Assembly: GCF_965638725.1 (NCBI RefSeq) | Contig: NC_134982.1 | Coordinates: 63,425,816 to 63,489,815, forward strand | Origin: Aptenodytes patagonicus | Lineage: Eukaryota; Chordata; Aves; Sphenisciformes; Spheniscidae | Direction of reading: 5' to 3' | DNA: 64,000 bases | In this document: in pieces, positions 50,642 to 64,000 of the stretch | Numbering within the stretch: position 1 is the stretch's first letter | Layout: every line of letters begins with the position of its first letter | Made by a program: the position numbers and the translations under genes | Notes under the pieces: generated by a model | What the model saw: only the letters and a program-made list of their open reading frames with translations | The model's database searches: none | Told to the model about the DNA's origin: nothing

Positions 50642-53600
50642 AATAAAACCTGATTGTTGAATACTTCCTAATGTGCCTTGACTGAAACACATCCTTTGCA
50701 AAACAAAGAAAGCCTACATCCAGAAGGAGGAGGCTTCTATTGGCAGAATCATGGCAAAAAAGACTGCAAAACACAGGAGGAAAGGAGTAGGTTTGAATGG
50801 GAAAGGGATATATCCTATTTAAAATGTAAGAGTTCTTTGAATGACATATGTTGTGTTAATTCCATTACGTGAGAGACCTGAAATACCTTTTTTTCTGATT
50901 CTGTTGCTGAACAAAAATTTTAGTTGCATCATAACAGTTAACAATGACAGTGAAATTAAAGTATAGACACATCTTTTATTTATTTTTATGCTTTAAAAGC
51001 TCTTTAAGGAATAAACTCTGCAAAAATGTGTTTACTCCACTTACTGTTAATAATTTCCCCCTTACACTCATAACTGTGTTTATTTGTACAGCTGGTCCTG
51101 TATTGACTTTTCATAGCTGGCACTGCAGAAAGATATATGTTCAATGATAATGCAAACATTAAAAAATAGAAACTAATTGCTCTTGCCTGAGTAGATATGA
51201 GGGAGGGAAGGAGTAAACAAATCAACATTTATTTCCCACCTATAAATCTGAGTACTCCAGAGATTCTCAAGTACTGCAACACCCTCACCCACTTAACTTC
51301 CCATCATTCTGCACCTCTTAATTGATGAGCTGGACATTTTTCATTCTGTTTATTAAAACTGTTTCCTCAGACTCTGCATTTGTAAAATTTGTTCAAAGCT
51401 GGCACACGACTTTCACCTGATCTCCGAGAATTTATCTTTTGCTGCAACTTCTGAAGCGAAGCACTTGTTGCACCTTGGGGGCTTCAGTGACACAGTCATG
51501 CAGTGGATGATAAGGGTGAGAAAGGGGTACAACATGTCAGAGCGCTGCTCCCGAAGAGGTCAGGCTCTCATTCTCAGCTGTCCCAGGTCTCATAACTTTA
51601 ATCCCCATGACTACAGACTCTACCTGGCTATTGATTTTCCATTGCTGTGGGCATTTAACTTGCAGAGATGGATGACGAGAGGAGGGAGGGGAAGGTAAAG
51701 GAAGAGTTACTATTCTGTCAAAGGCATCACTTAGACTTAGAGGACAAACTTCAGTGGTGAAGACCCTAGTAACAGAATCTGAAAGGTACCACACCCAACC
51801 AGATACTAAAGGCAGCCCGAGATTTGTGTTTGGAGCCTCTATCAATACTGTGAATCCAAAATGTCTGGGCTGAAGCCAGTCTCTTTGTTAAGTTGATTTA
51901 TGGACACAAGCTCATTACTTGTGTTCACATTAGTACTACTCTGCAGTCCACCAGCAACATTTATCCCACTTTATCTGAGGTGGAATGAGGCGAGCTGGTA
52001 ATTACTACGTTTTTAAACGTGGTCATCAATACCATCCACGCATGACTCTCCATTTGTCTACTTTAGACACTAACACCACACAAGATGTCAACTTCATCTT
52101 TTATTCTGTGCTTTTACTTGAAAATACAAAACCTACCACAGCTACCTCTGGCCTATACCACAAAAACTGCAGTTTGCTGATTCATTAGCATATCTACCTT
52201 TCTTAAAAAAAAGCAAGAAAGTTTTACCTGATCTCTGCTGTACTAACACACACTTTACTATCAGACACATTTGGGAGAAAATAACCTATTCAGAGTTTAA
52301 ATTCTTAAAACACAAACCAAAATAATAATGAAAAAAGCCCACAGGTGGGAGTACTACTAAAGAGTCTGAAGCAGACTCTAACAACATATGTTGACCATGC
52401 GCCTAACCCAGAAGACACAGTCTATCAGCCTTGATAGAATGTGATTCTGTGACTGGTATTTGCTAACCCTGCCTGAGGCATGCGCTGACATCTGTTAATG
52501 TATATGGAGAACAATGCCCTATCTGCAGAAAGGTCTTGCTTCTCACACTCACAAAACGAAAGAAAAGAACACTTGCCCAACAAGCATGTTGAACTGCACA
52601 CTGAATAATAGAGATAAACTGCAGTCTGTTTCCACAAGGAAGTGTACATAATGCAAGTCAGCTTTGCAAATTTATTTTCCCACCAATTTATTAAAAGCAG
52701 AGTGATGGCTCACTTGCATAAACTGAAATCTCCATCTCTTCCACATTCCTAGGGAAAAAATGCTGCATCAATTTGCACCAGGAAATATATGGGCTGTATT
52801 TGAGAAGAAACATACATTTTGATAAAAGTGCCTATCATCTGTTGCATATACACCTACACTTGCTGTTGCATTAGAAATGCTCTTCTCTGACATTAAGCTA
52901 TAGCTGGTTGTTATTAATCTCCCAATCTGTCAACAAACTTAATTTAAAATATTTTGTGATCAAATTAGAATTTGGAGACTCAGACACCCTAATAACTTGT
53001 AACTGGTAAAATCTATCCCTTAATTTCCCAATATGTAAGTGTATAAAACAAAACTAATCCTCAAGATGTTTCACAGTATTTTTATGTTTAATAAACTGTG
53101 TATGTTTTAATAAGCTATGGTTATAGTCCGCATCCTCCAGCTAAAAGGAATGAATCCAGATGTAATATAAAATAGCCTGACCAAAATGGAGAGAAAAAAA
53201 ACCCAATCGCAGACCCACACAGACCCAGAAACATAACAAGAAATTCCAGTATCAAACCACGACTTGCTATTAACATGAATAACCTATATATTCAAATACA
53301 TTCTCTATTTGAACTTGTTCACGTAAAAACAAAGTTAGAATAGCTAACAAGTGCAAAAATATATTTGCACACAATTTGCTATCAGGAAAGCAGGCTTCAA
53401 TCACTGAATTTATTTCTTGCTACACAATTGCCTTGTGTTTATTTAAGAGACACAGAAGAAAAATATTTCCCTTCCTGACATGGAAATGGCATTTTAGAGA
53501 AAGTTCTATGGAGAAATCTAATAATTTAACGTTGTTCCTGTTACCCTTCCATATTAGTCTCTCTTTTATGCTAGGCAAACTAGCAAAAGAAGAACAACCA

Positions 53601-56600
53601 GAGTTTTAGATTACAGACTGCAGCAGCACCAAGTAGCACAGCTATTATTGTTAGAACTTTCTTCTTTTCATTCCTGTAATTTCCTCTACAGACTTATAGC
53701 ACATAGACTATAAAATTTTCCATCAGGTTTAATCTTGATACACATGGTCTCTGAACAATAAGACTTAAAATGTTTTTTCACCGAGAAAAATTTATCTTAA
53801 GCTTTGTATATCATATGAACAAGATAGGTCCTGATCCAAATCAGTTTCTCTGTTTACAAATATGATCTGAAAATCTTTGCACTATAAACTGCCAATTAAT
53901 CTCTAAAACACCTAAGACATTACAAAGATTACAATCTGATGGGCAACATTTTTTTTTAACTGAATGAGATCGACAAATAGTGGAATTCAATGCAGCTTTT
54001 ATATTATTCCCACCCCACCCCTTTTCAAATTATGAAGCTCCCATAATGTGGTTCCTATTAAGGGGTTTTGGAATTCTTCAAGAGTGACAGAAACGGTTTT
54101 TCAATACGTATAAATAAAGCTTAAATTGATAAAAGGTGCAAAACCTGCTCATTTACTTTTATATGCATGTGTAAAATATTAATCTAGGAGAAAAATAGGG
54201 AGGAAAAAAATGCATTGCTCTCAGATCAATCAGAAATTTCAGAGAGGTAAAACTGAAGCTATTCTCTTAATTTCCCTATTGCATTTTTCCTAAAAGTGTT
54301 TCCAAATTAATCTTAAACGAATTCTAATCTTCAACCTGTAGTGAAATTGCTTCATTCACAACTGAACGATGATCTTGTCTGCATAAAACATAGTAACTAT
54401 TTTTAAAAGTATAGACACTAAGGTTTAAGGTAAGAAGCAGAGAATATCACAGACAAATTAAACCAAAAGGTTTCTTCCCCTGCCCTCCCTTCTTCTTCCT
54501 ACTTATTATAAAGACACCAGAAGGCAGGTGTGAGGAAGGAACTGCACAGCTCTGGCAAGAACCATTATTGTCTATTGGGAAGCCTTTGCATCGTTCCTTA
54601 GATGTTAAAATGAATTATTGAGCATACTAACTATTTCTTCCTTTCATTCCACTCTTAAGTACCAGTTTAGCTACACTTTTAGAACACTACAAAGTGTTCG
54701 TAGTTTAAGCACATAGTTGCGGCATAAACACATAATCTGAGGCTGAAGAGACAGCACATACTATTTAGACCAATTGTGTGGGCAAAATCCCAGTTACAGA
54801 GCATCAATGTGAAAAGCAATGAGAGCAGTCATCTTGTGTCAGAGCAAATTCCCACCAAGGCCAGCAAAATACTCCCAACACTGGCCAACAGAAGATGTCT
54901 TGAGTAAACTAAATACATACATTGTCATACCTCCCCAGCATAGTCTCACAACGGCCACCAATTTTTTGCATAGCCAATGGTTCGGGCTCTTTGTGCTTAA
55001 CAGAGAAAGATGGATTTTTCTTCATCAGTTGGTCTGATCATTTTTTGAACCCCTGGAAACTTTTGGAATTTGGTGCACTACAGTCTGTGGACACTGAGTT
55101 GTACAGCTTGGTTGCCAAATGGAAAAGTACCTGCTCCTCTGCATTGCTGAGCCTGACACCTGACAATTTCTACCAGAGGTACAATTTGTACCATGAATTT
55201 CATAGCTAAGAAAGTAATTTATAATCTGTGATGCTGCATTGTTTAGAAGAGTGACAAGAAATGACACAGCTGATTACAAGTGTCTAACCAAATGCAGTAG
55301 TCGTCAAATGTTTATCAATTGAACATTTTCACTTTCACTACCTGTAACAGTCAGAGGCAAGAGTGCACCTCGTCAACCCCTCAGAGACAAGATTCTTTTC
55401 TGGAGACAAATTTACTCGTTGGAGAAAAAGTAAATCTTGATTTCCGTTATTCTAGTTCATAATTTTAATCAAAATAAACACTTATGTAAAAGAATATATC
55501 AAAATACCTGTTTAAATGCATCTCACCAACTCTCCAAGGAGGCTGCCACATAAAAAAGCCTAGACAAATAAAGGCTGCCTAGTTTTCTACTGTCTGCAAT
55601 ACAAGTTTAGCTAAGGATTGACTGAAACAGAATACAGACCTCAAGATTTGTCCTTTCATTTTGTACATTCTGACTCATAACAAAAATAATACAGCTGAAA
55701 AGTCTTTTATTGCTCTTCAAAGATATCTTAGAGTTTTATATTGCCCAGCTTGTCTTGTGCTTTTAGGGATGCACACTTCATAATCAGATGGTCATTTCTT
55801 TAGGAACACACTTCTACTGCTCAAGCTTACTCTCTAAGATTGCTGAGAGGTTATCTATGCCCAAAGATGTGTTGCAAGAATTTTTACAGTGAAGCAAAAG
55901 TAATCAAACTTGGTTTACACCTGCTTTTTTCTACCACATGGCAAGAAACATCTGTAGAGACCTCCACTTCCTTCCCTCAAATGAAAAATCTTCTCCTAAA
56001 TTATGCCTTCCAAGCTCCCAGGAGCAAAAGGCAATTTAAGGTTTTAGTGTTCACCAAACTTGCAGACAACAAGCTGAACAGCTTGAGGTCATTTGCTTTG
56101 TTTCCCTAACTCTTCCCTTCATCAATGAAGTGGGAAAAAAAATCTTAATTATTTCGTACATTAAATATGTCAAATGAAATACAAATCATGGTTTTAAATA
56201 TATTATCAATAAGTTTTGATTTAAGACACTAACTTCAGTATAGTGATGTATTTCTCTAATTTAGCTTTTACATCAAAGAAACAAAGCAGCCTGAACCTTC
56301 CAAATCCTTTTAAAAAGGTTAACAATTCCTTGGATTACAGAAAGAAATAAGTCGTCAGAAAATTACTGCCTTTGGCTAAGCTATTAGACTGTTTTTGCTG
56401 AGTTGCCGAATCAAGCTGTTTAACTGTTTTTTTCCATTTCATCAGTTATTTTGCCTTTGTTTATGAAGTAGTTCTGTTAATGATCAAGCATCTTCAGCTT
56501 TTTAGTGCATCTCCCCCCTTACACCTTGGCGTGTTTTAACTCAGGCATTTAAATGCACTTAAATATACGTTAAGAGATCTTTTGTTAGATTACAGAATGG

Positions 56601-56899
56601 TCTGAGTAACAGTGCATGAATATTTATTCTTTATTTAAATCATAGCTATGACTGATGTAAAAAATACATCCTGACACAGTAGCTCCAAAGTTCTCAAAAG
56701 GTTACAGATACGTAACTATTAAGGTCCTCTGTTCTAATAAGCAGCTCTGTTCAAGACAGCAATTAAGCTGATGCTTTAGAATTAACCACATACTAAGCTG
56801 AAGGATTTAGGTAAATGGTAAAATGCTTTCCTGAATTGAGGCCTAACTATGCAGAAAGCATTCAACAAAGGAGTGTATCTGCATGGACTACGTAGTGGT

Positions 56900-57110
56900 G
56901 TAAAATTGTTCATTATTATGCTGATGTCAGAGGAAAACTACCTCAGCCAAAGAAAAATGTGTGAACACAGCATTTTATGATATGAAACATGATAACGAAT
57001 AACTTCATACCGAGAATCATTCATTACCAATATTATTACAGTAATTACTCTTGTGACTTTCATTTAATTATTCTATGTCCGGGAAACTGAACTACAGATA
57101 TCTTAGTGGT
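56900..57110. promoter_or_regulatory. Candidate conserved intronic element
   Basis: The stretch contains CATTATTATGCTGATGTCAG, TCATTCATTACC, TTATTACAGTAATTACTC and CATTTAATTATTC. The density of TAAT/ATTA and TGATGTCA-like words is high and the stretch is non-repetitive. There is no coding potential. The call rests on composition alone. Confidence 0.22.
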
Positions 57111-57559
57111 CAATACTTGACTCTTAATCCACAGAGGGAAAGGGTTAAAATGCTTTTACTTTAATGAGCAGGCACCTTTTATCGCACAAAAGAAAAAATT
57201 CTTACAAGGATTAACATTTTGAATATGGTTCTTTGGTCCATTAGAAGGTCATGACATCACCACCACTATCCCCATGCTAAGCAAGATAAAAAACGACCTG
57301 AGACTTTTATCAATATTCTACCATTGATCTTACCAGTAATCTGAACGTAGGTGGTAGCACATAATTCCTATGTGTTCAAACATTAAAGCTTAATTCACTT
57401 CACCCGCGTAATTTTCTCGCTTTTATGTGCTGAGATGATGCTCTTGATTAAATACCCAGACAGCAAGAGTCTAAATCAGCTCCACTGGTTAGTATCAGTT
57501 ATGTATGTCTGTGTTGCATAGAAACACACAGTCTGTTCAAATGTCTGTGCTCGTAACAC

Positions 57560-57660
57560 ATGGGGTATGGAATATCTACTCTCGTTAATGCATTACAAAT
57601 GACTAAACTTGCATTAAGGCTAATTGAAACCTGTTCTTCCTTTCAAAATCAATTATTTTA
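57560..57660. promoter_or_regulatory. Candidate element with a TAATGCATTA palindrome
   Basis: The perfect 10-bp palindrome TAATGCATTA at 57586-57595 combines a POU-like ATGCAT with flanking TAAT. It is followed by TTGCATTAAGGCTAATTG and AATCAATTATT within 60 bp. Binding by POU or homeodomain factors is inferred from the words only. Confidence 0.22.
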
Positions 57661-60600
57661 AACTTCTCAACCTGAAACACAGAGATCATTTTCCAGTGCA
57701 GCACAATAGAGAAGATGACTTCTTAATATGTTGGGGTTGATTGGCTAAACATTGTTTCACTCATTTCTATACCCTTAAAATTAGATTTTTTGTCTGCTGA
57801 ACATTGTTATTTAAATTTTTCAAAGTAGATAAAACTCCATAATCTCCATACTGCTGTCTAACACTACAAAAAACATCTCCTGTTCCCAAAATTTTGTTCA
57901 GTTGCAGTGGTAGCAAGATCACAGAACTAAAAAGCAGGCACTTAGCAAGCTGAGTTCTTGCATCAACAAATACAGAAAAAAAAATCATCTTGACATGAAT
58001 AATTACTTTTTTAGAATGGATTAAATTTGGTGTAAAACTCCCAGACTGTCCCAAGAAACAATTCTGATATTCAATAATAACTGAAGGAATCCATATTATG
58101 AAAAAAGTCTTAAAAATTTTTCAACATTCCATATTAATTTTTATGCTAGAGAAATATTATAAAATCTACATTAATAGTACCAACAAGCTTCAGAGAGTCA
58201 TGGCAGGTGTTGAGGGGGAATTACCAGTTCAGTCACCTTCTGTGCTCTACTTCTTCTTTTGCCTATGTCAGCTATAAGCTAAACATGCCTTTTATATTTT
58301 AAATACATTGGGCTTGTTTATTTTTTTTAACAATAGTAAACCATACACTATAAAAAAGAGACTAGAAGCTGAAGGAAGAAAAGCATTATTGAGTCATTAA
58401 GGGTTTTTAAGAATACAGCAGAGAAAGGGGACGATTAAGTTAATGTGACAGCTTGCACTTTACTTCAGTTATATACTATACGTAGACAAAAATGTCCATC
58501 CCACAAGAGCTACTGGATCAAGTTTCACCTTCTGTTGCAGTAGAGCAAACGGAGCAACTCCCTTGTTTCAGCATGTAAATACATGGGATAAATAGGACAA
58601 AATCAGGCTTACTAACGATAATATTCAGTTCATTTAGATATCAAGTAGACCACTTGGGTAGACAAACTCCAGCTAAGCAGAACAGCATCGGCTGTGTGCA
58701 AAAATAATAGGGGAAAACCAGAATTAATGACTGAAGCAGGCTCCTGGCAGAAGGAGCACGTTGCCATTTATAAACACAAAGGTTCACCACGACACGCCCA
58801 AGTCGTATATTCAATTACATAGCTGACTGTTTAAATATATGTGTTTAGTCTATGTATGAAAATAAATGTTACTGATGAAAATACAGAATTATGTACACAC
58901 TCACAAACACACACAGGACATCAAAATAATGTCTACAGTTTTTTACTACACACTAGAAACTTAAACTCTGTATTTATTGTCTAGGCTAGTAAGCTTTCTC
59001 TTTTGAAGGACAGCTAATGCCTTCCGGTATCAGTGTAATATAAATAAGCATGCACACAACCAAGCACTTCAATAGAAGAAAAAAGGGTCTTAATGACAAC
59101 AGGTGGAGCAAAACAGGTATTACTCAAATACTTGTTGATAGGATTCAAGAGTGTGCTCAAGGCCATCTGATGCTTAGGGCCACAGGAGAAATCAACAGAG
59201 ACCTAACCTAGCTAATTGTCTCCCTTGATTGTGATGGTTCTGATTAGAAGAATAATCAGCTCTCAGCAGCCCTTAGGCAAAAATGCCAACCGAGGGCTTT
59301 TTTTTGTTGTTTGTTTGATGATGATGCACTGCAGAATGAATGCCAGATCACATCATTAAACCACTCTTCCAAATATTAAAGGGGTTCCTATATGAACAAA
59401 GCCAGTAATTCCCTTCATAATTAGCTTGAACATTCTCCTTGTGTCATTTTGAGATTGCATTCATATAGACTAAAAAAATGCTGATCTCCAGTTTTTCTTG
59501 GATATGGAGAACCAGTCACACTTTGTGACTGAAAAACAAGACCTGTGAAATTCCAGCAGTCCCTGGATCAGCAAAAGGTTATCTAATGTTAAATTAAATT
59601 ATTAAGAGCTGGCTGCATATGACACAAATTAATTTGAATTGTTTTTTAGTGGTGTTTTGACTGATCTTATCTGAATATGTCTATCCACAATAAAACATCC
59701 ATTTTCCCTTTTGTGACTACATCATCTCTCCCAGTTTTTTCAGTACACATTTACATTTCCAGTCACCAGGAAAACTTCAAGCCAGACATATTCAAAACAG
59801 ATTTCATACTACTTTTTCTCGGTACTGCTCTCTCTTCTGTAGTCTGAGACTTTTGGTTTCTGACTACAAAAATTTCAAGCTTTCATTAGTTGCTTGCTGC
59901 TGTAAAAAATGTTAGTATTCATTTGAATGCAGAGTAATATGTATTGACAATTACATTCCCAGGCTAGTAATTTTAAGAAGCACATCCTGCCACCGTTTTT
60001 GCACCATGGTGGATTAGGTGATTTAGTAACTTCCAAAATTGTTAAGCATATCACACACAAAAGGCTTAAAAGAAAAGGAACAAAGGACCTCAAAACAGTT
60101 TTTCATAATTATCTAGCTATCATACACATAGAAGGAAAGGCTTAAGAGCAGCTTTCAGTGCTTAAGTTATGCAAGGAGGTCTAGGCATGCTTCCACACAG
60201 CTGACTGAAAAAGCAGACCAAAAGCATGTCTTCAAAAGTATTATCTGCAATGTGATACCAGCCATTTCATAAGGGAATGAGAAGTCTGAAACAACTGATC
60301 TTTCACATCCTCCCTTTAAGAATGTCCACATTAATAAAATTAAATACCTCACCGACAACAAGGTATAAATGTCTGAATAGCAAAAAAAATTAAAATCAAC
60401 AGTCACTAAGTACACTTGACACCTGAAGGTAATTACATGTATGGGAATCCTGACAGGAGCGATTTCTCCTGTGTCTATTTTGAGCTATTTGTCTTCCAGA
60501 AAGTTCACCAGAAGAATGTGTCAAACTGTCTATTAAAGGGACAACGAAAATATGCAATAAACACATCCATATTTTAGCCTCTGACCCTTGAAAGCTGGCA

Positions 60601-63600
60601 CATTTTTTACATTCTTCTTGTCAGGATAAGCAAGAATCAGCTAGCTGTGCGTATTTGCGCCGAGACCCGCTCACACTGCTAACGGGTCTTGCCCAGGGAG
60701 AGATGTGCAGGACCCTTACATTTACAGCTGTCAAGTGTGCTGCCGGAAATCATTTAACCAAAGAAGGAATGAGTAAATGTGTGAAAGAGCTTACTGCAGA
60801 CCTAGTTTATAGATCCTCTACATGTCAGGAGACCATACGACTTTGCCAAATAGAGATTTTCTTGAAACAATAACCATCCCCTACTCTCAGAATGCTCTGC
60901 AAGTACTGAAAGATAAAAGACTTTTTTCCCAGCCCCAACTCCCTCCATTCAAACAAATGTCGACTGACAAAAGATTGGCTGTCTCTCCTCAACATTGTAG
61001 TTGGGGCTCAGAGTATTCTAGAAACAGAAACTTTTTCAGATGGCTCAGTGTGAGCTGCTCGTTTCACCAAGACTGCTAATGAACTGTAAAATCAACATTC
61101 TGGTTCAGTTAACATTGGCATCCCAGCTTCCATAATAGATGACCACACTGACTTACTGAAGCAGAACCTCCGGTTTTGAGTCTTCAGCGTGTAGATTTCA
61201 CCTGCATCATTTTGTTTTGCTAGCAGGATTTTCAGTCCATTTTTAATACATATATACACATGCACCTTCCATACCTTACTTCGGTAAACATATATACATT
61301 ACTCCAACTACTCTTCTGATATGAAATCCAGTAAGGCACTCAACAACACTGTAATTAGAACCAATAGCTAATTAAATCAACTTTTGATTGCACTGCTTTT
61401 TTCATTTATTAACTTTGTTGATGCCTGCTGGTTTAAATTGATGAGATTGATAGCAATAGTCAAGAGCACTGTCTATGCTCCTACAAATGCCACTGCCAGA
61501 CTATGAGCCAGCTCAGGATCTTGCTCCTCTGTCTGTCACCTGGTTCCTAGCCTCCACAGGGATGCTGGTGGACCTCTTCTGCAAAAGTGTTTGTAGCCCT
61601 CTCCTCAACTCCAAAAACTGGCCTCTGGGCTAAAGGCTTCCTCCACCCGCCAAAAGCAGTGTACAGTAGTAGGAGTACACAGCAACACCACAGACAGCAG
61701 AAGAGCCAGCTGCTCTCAGAACTGCCATGTAGCCAAGAACGGTTTGTCTGAACAAGTAGAGCATGAAGTTGCACTGTTTTCAAGGTTCGTAACAGTAGCA
61801 GCATGCGATCAATGTCTGTTTCAGCTAAAAGACACGTCCCAGACCTTTCAGTACCCATTAAGACTGCAGAAAATTTAAACATCCTCTTGGAACAAATAGT
61901 AAAAGTCTCAGTGTAAACAAATGTTCCCATGAGCTTAACCAAACCACTGATGACCCAAAAGCAGTCTCATACGAGGGTCAGTGCAGAAGAGTTGCCTTTG
62001 TCATTGACTTATTACAACTTCAGGAAATAACTTAGGTTTTTGCACTGTAAATCCCCCCTGTCAGTAAGCCTTAGATTTACATCACTGATAAATGTTCTGC
62101 AGAGATGGTCTGGATTGGGCCGGCACAGTTACATCCAGCATCTACAAAATTGCTCTCATTTTTGTTTCCAGCCTGCTCTGAAGGATTTTGCAGGTCAGCA
62201 TCAAACATTTTCGTTGACACGCAATCAGCAGAATACCTGTGTAAAGTCCTACTATTTCAGTATTTGTAGCTAGGGGCTGTAAGATACTGTGTCCTAATCT
62301 TAGGATGGAGACAATAGTTCCACACTGTTCTCTGTTTTGGTCTAAGGCTTTGACAACTCAAGTCTGTGTTATTTTCCATCCAGATGGCATTCTCCAGAGC
62401 AGAGCTCATTTGACTTAAACAGAGCTCCCAGCAGGAAAGGTAAGTGACAGAAGACAGCTATTAAGGCTCTGTCCCTCTAACTTACCAACAGACAAAGTGC
62501 AAAGAAGCCTTTCCCCACACATACATACTTCTTATCAGGAACTTGAATGCACTGAGGGCTGCACCTCCCAGCCACTTAGCACATGACTACATATTACTCT
62601 GAGACCCATCAGCTGATGAGCACAGAGTGTCACAGCACCATGATGAGACTGTTACCACAGGGGCTCCATGTTACTCTGTTTTCTTCTGCAAAGAAGCGAA
62701 TTTCTGCACGCTTTTAACATAAAGAAGGAGGAACTCATCGGCATTTTGAGACACTGAAGAGCAGGATGCATTAATAAATACCTAAAGTTAGACCCTGCTA
62801 TGACTATCCACATTATTTCCTTAATATTACTTACTCTTGTCCATTATGGCCTGCAACAAAAAGGTGGGTAGATAGCCTCCATGAGAGAAAACAAGGCACA
62901 GAGCAGTAGATTAGGGACCTAACAGCATGGTCCAGCATCGGCCTAATAACAGACTTCCTGTATGCTGTCTTACCTCACGTTTTCCTTGGTAAAAACAGCA
63001 GTATTTCACTGCTGTGGGAAAATAACGACTGATGACTGAGTCATTTGGATACTATGAGGCCACATAAATATCTAATTAGCAGTACATCCAACTTTCAGAT
63101 TTATCTGCTATTCCTGCAATTTCAGCACCCAGTTTTGTTTTCTGCAATAAATTTTGAGCAGCTGCACAGGCAGGAGACCTGCCAACACCAGGAGTAGCTT
63201 CTGCCACCTGAACTTCACCCAAATCTCTTCATACAGTCAGAAGATACAGGGGCTTACACAAGACCATTTCCTCGCTGAAGCAGTCACCACAAGAATCAGC
63301 TGGAAGGAACTAGCTGTAGTGTGTAGGATGAATAAACATGTAAGTATTACTGCTGTGCAACTAACTTTTGGTTTTGGGACATGGGAAAAGCTTAACTCTT
63401 ATAATTTAATTCACTTTTTAAAAATTAAATTTTCTTCTTAAATGACGAAATGACTGTTTCACCTTTTGCAACAATTTTCCCTAAAACCACTCAATGAATT
63501 GAACATGAATTTATGAATACCTTTAGTCCACCTGAATCTGATTTTTTAATTATTATTTTCATGCAAAGAAAAACAACTGAAATACACAATTTTATTTTCT

Positions 63601-64000
63601 TCCTCTCTCAGTAAACTCTAAACAGACACTTCAGGAGCCAAACGTAACAGAAGTCAGCTCCTTTCACAACAGGCAGAACTCCCCTCATACAAGTGGAGAA
63701 TGTGGTTGAGAATTTAATACAAGAAATAACAAAAAAATATTCAGGATCCATATTAGTGGGTGATCATAACACATGAAAGGAACAATGAGAAGCTGGAGCG
63801 AAGATTATGTTAATAGAGGACTAGAACTTGCTGTGACAGTTTCAGCTGGGCAAGGGCTCAATGGTCAAAAGGAGTCCAAAGCAACCTCCTCCTCCTCTTT
63901 CTCCATGCCTGCTTCTGCACTGTGTTTCACCCCAGGAGCGATGCTCAGGGCTAACCTCCACTCCAGCTGCCTTCCTGCATCATGGCTAGGGACCCCTCCA

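Noticed and set aside
61547..61942. 131-codon minus-strand frame in intron 1
   Set aside because: I checked it as a possible exon 1 or nested gene. There is no signal peptide followed by the ephrin N-terminal motif, and no family match.

Overview
This is nuclear DNA from a vertebrate, almost certainly a bird. It is AT-rich, has no operons, and most of it is intron. The only full-size protein signal is a set of short exons with canonical GT-AG splice sites on the minus strand. They encode ephrin-A5 (EFNA5) from its receptor-binding domain to its GPI-anchor tail. The bird assignment rests on a 5'-truncated CR1 LINE with the CR1-type 3' end, on low recognisable interspersed-repeat content, and on bird-like residues in the ephrin (Ser in GYSSCDH and Ala in PANSC, where I recall Ala and Thr in human). 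I cannot name the species. EFNA5 lies in the part of human 5q that I recall as matching the avian Z chromosome, so the window may be Z-linked; the sequence alone does not prove this.

Layout, high to low coordinate, which is the direction of transcription. Positions 64000-43069 are the 3' part of intron 1; exon 1, with the signal peptide and promoter, lies outside the window. Exon 2 is 43068-42776. Intron 2 is about 31.9 kb (42775-10878). It contains a (ATT)19 microsatellite, a degraded CR1-like LINE on the plus strand near 38.1-39.1 kb, and a younger CR1 copy on the minus strand at 34.24-35.75 kb. Exon 3 is 10877-10812, intron 3 is only 389 bp, exon 4 is 10422-10342, intron 4 is about 5.0 kb, and the coding part of exon 5 is 5322-5201. 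A 3' UTR of roughly 4 kb follows, ending near an AATAAA at 1113-1108. The first ~1.08 kb is probably downstream intergenic sequence.

The exons join in frame: 293, 66, 81 and 122 coding bases with phases 2, 1, 1, 1. The product is a GPI-anchored ligand for EphA receptors used in axon guidance and tissue-boundary formation. The rest is non-coding. I mark several stretches as candidate conserved regulatory elements by base composition and motif content only, and I mark two copies plus three possible short relatives of an old palindromic repeat. I found no second gene, RNA gene, CRISPR array, prokaryotic-type system or retroviral element.
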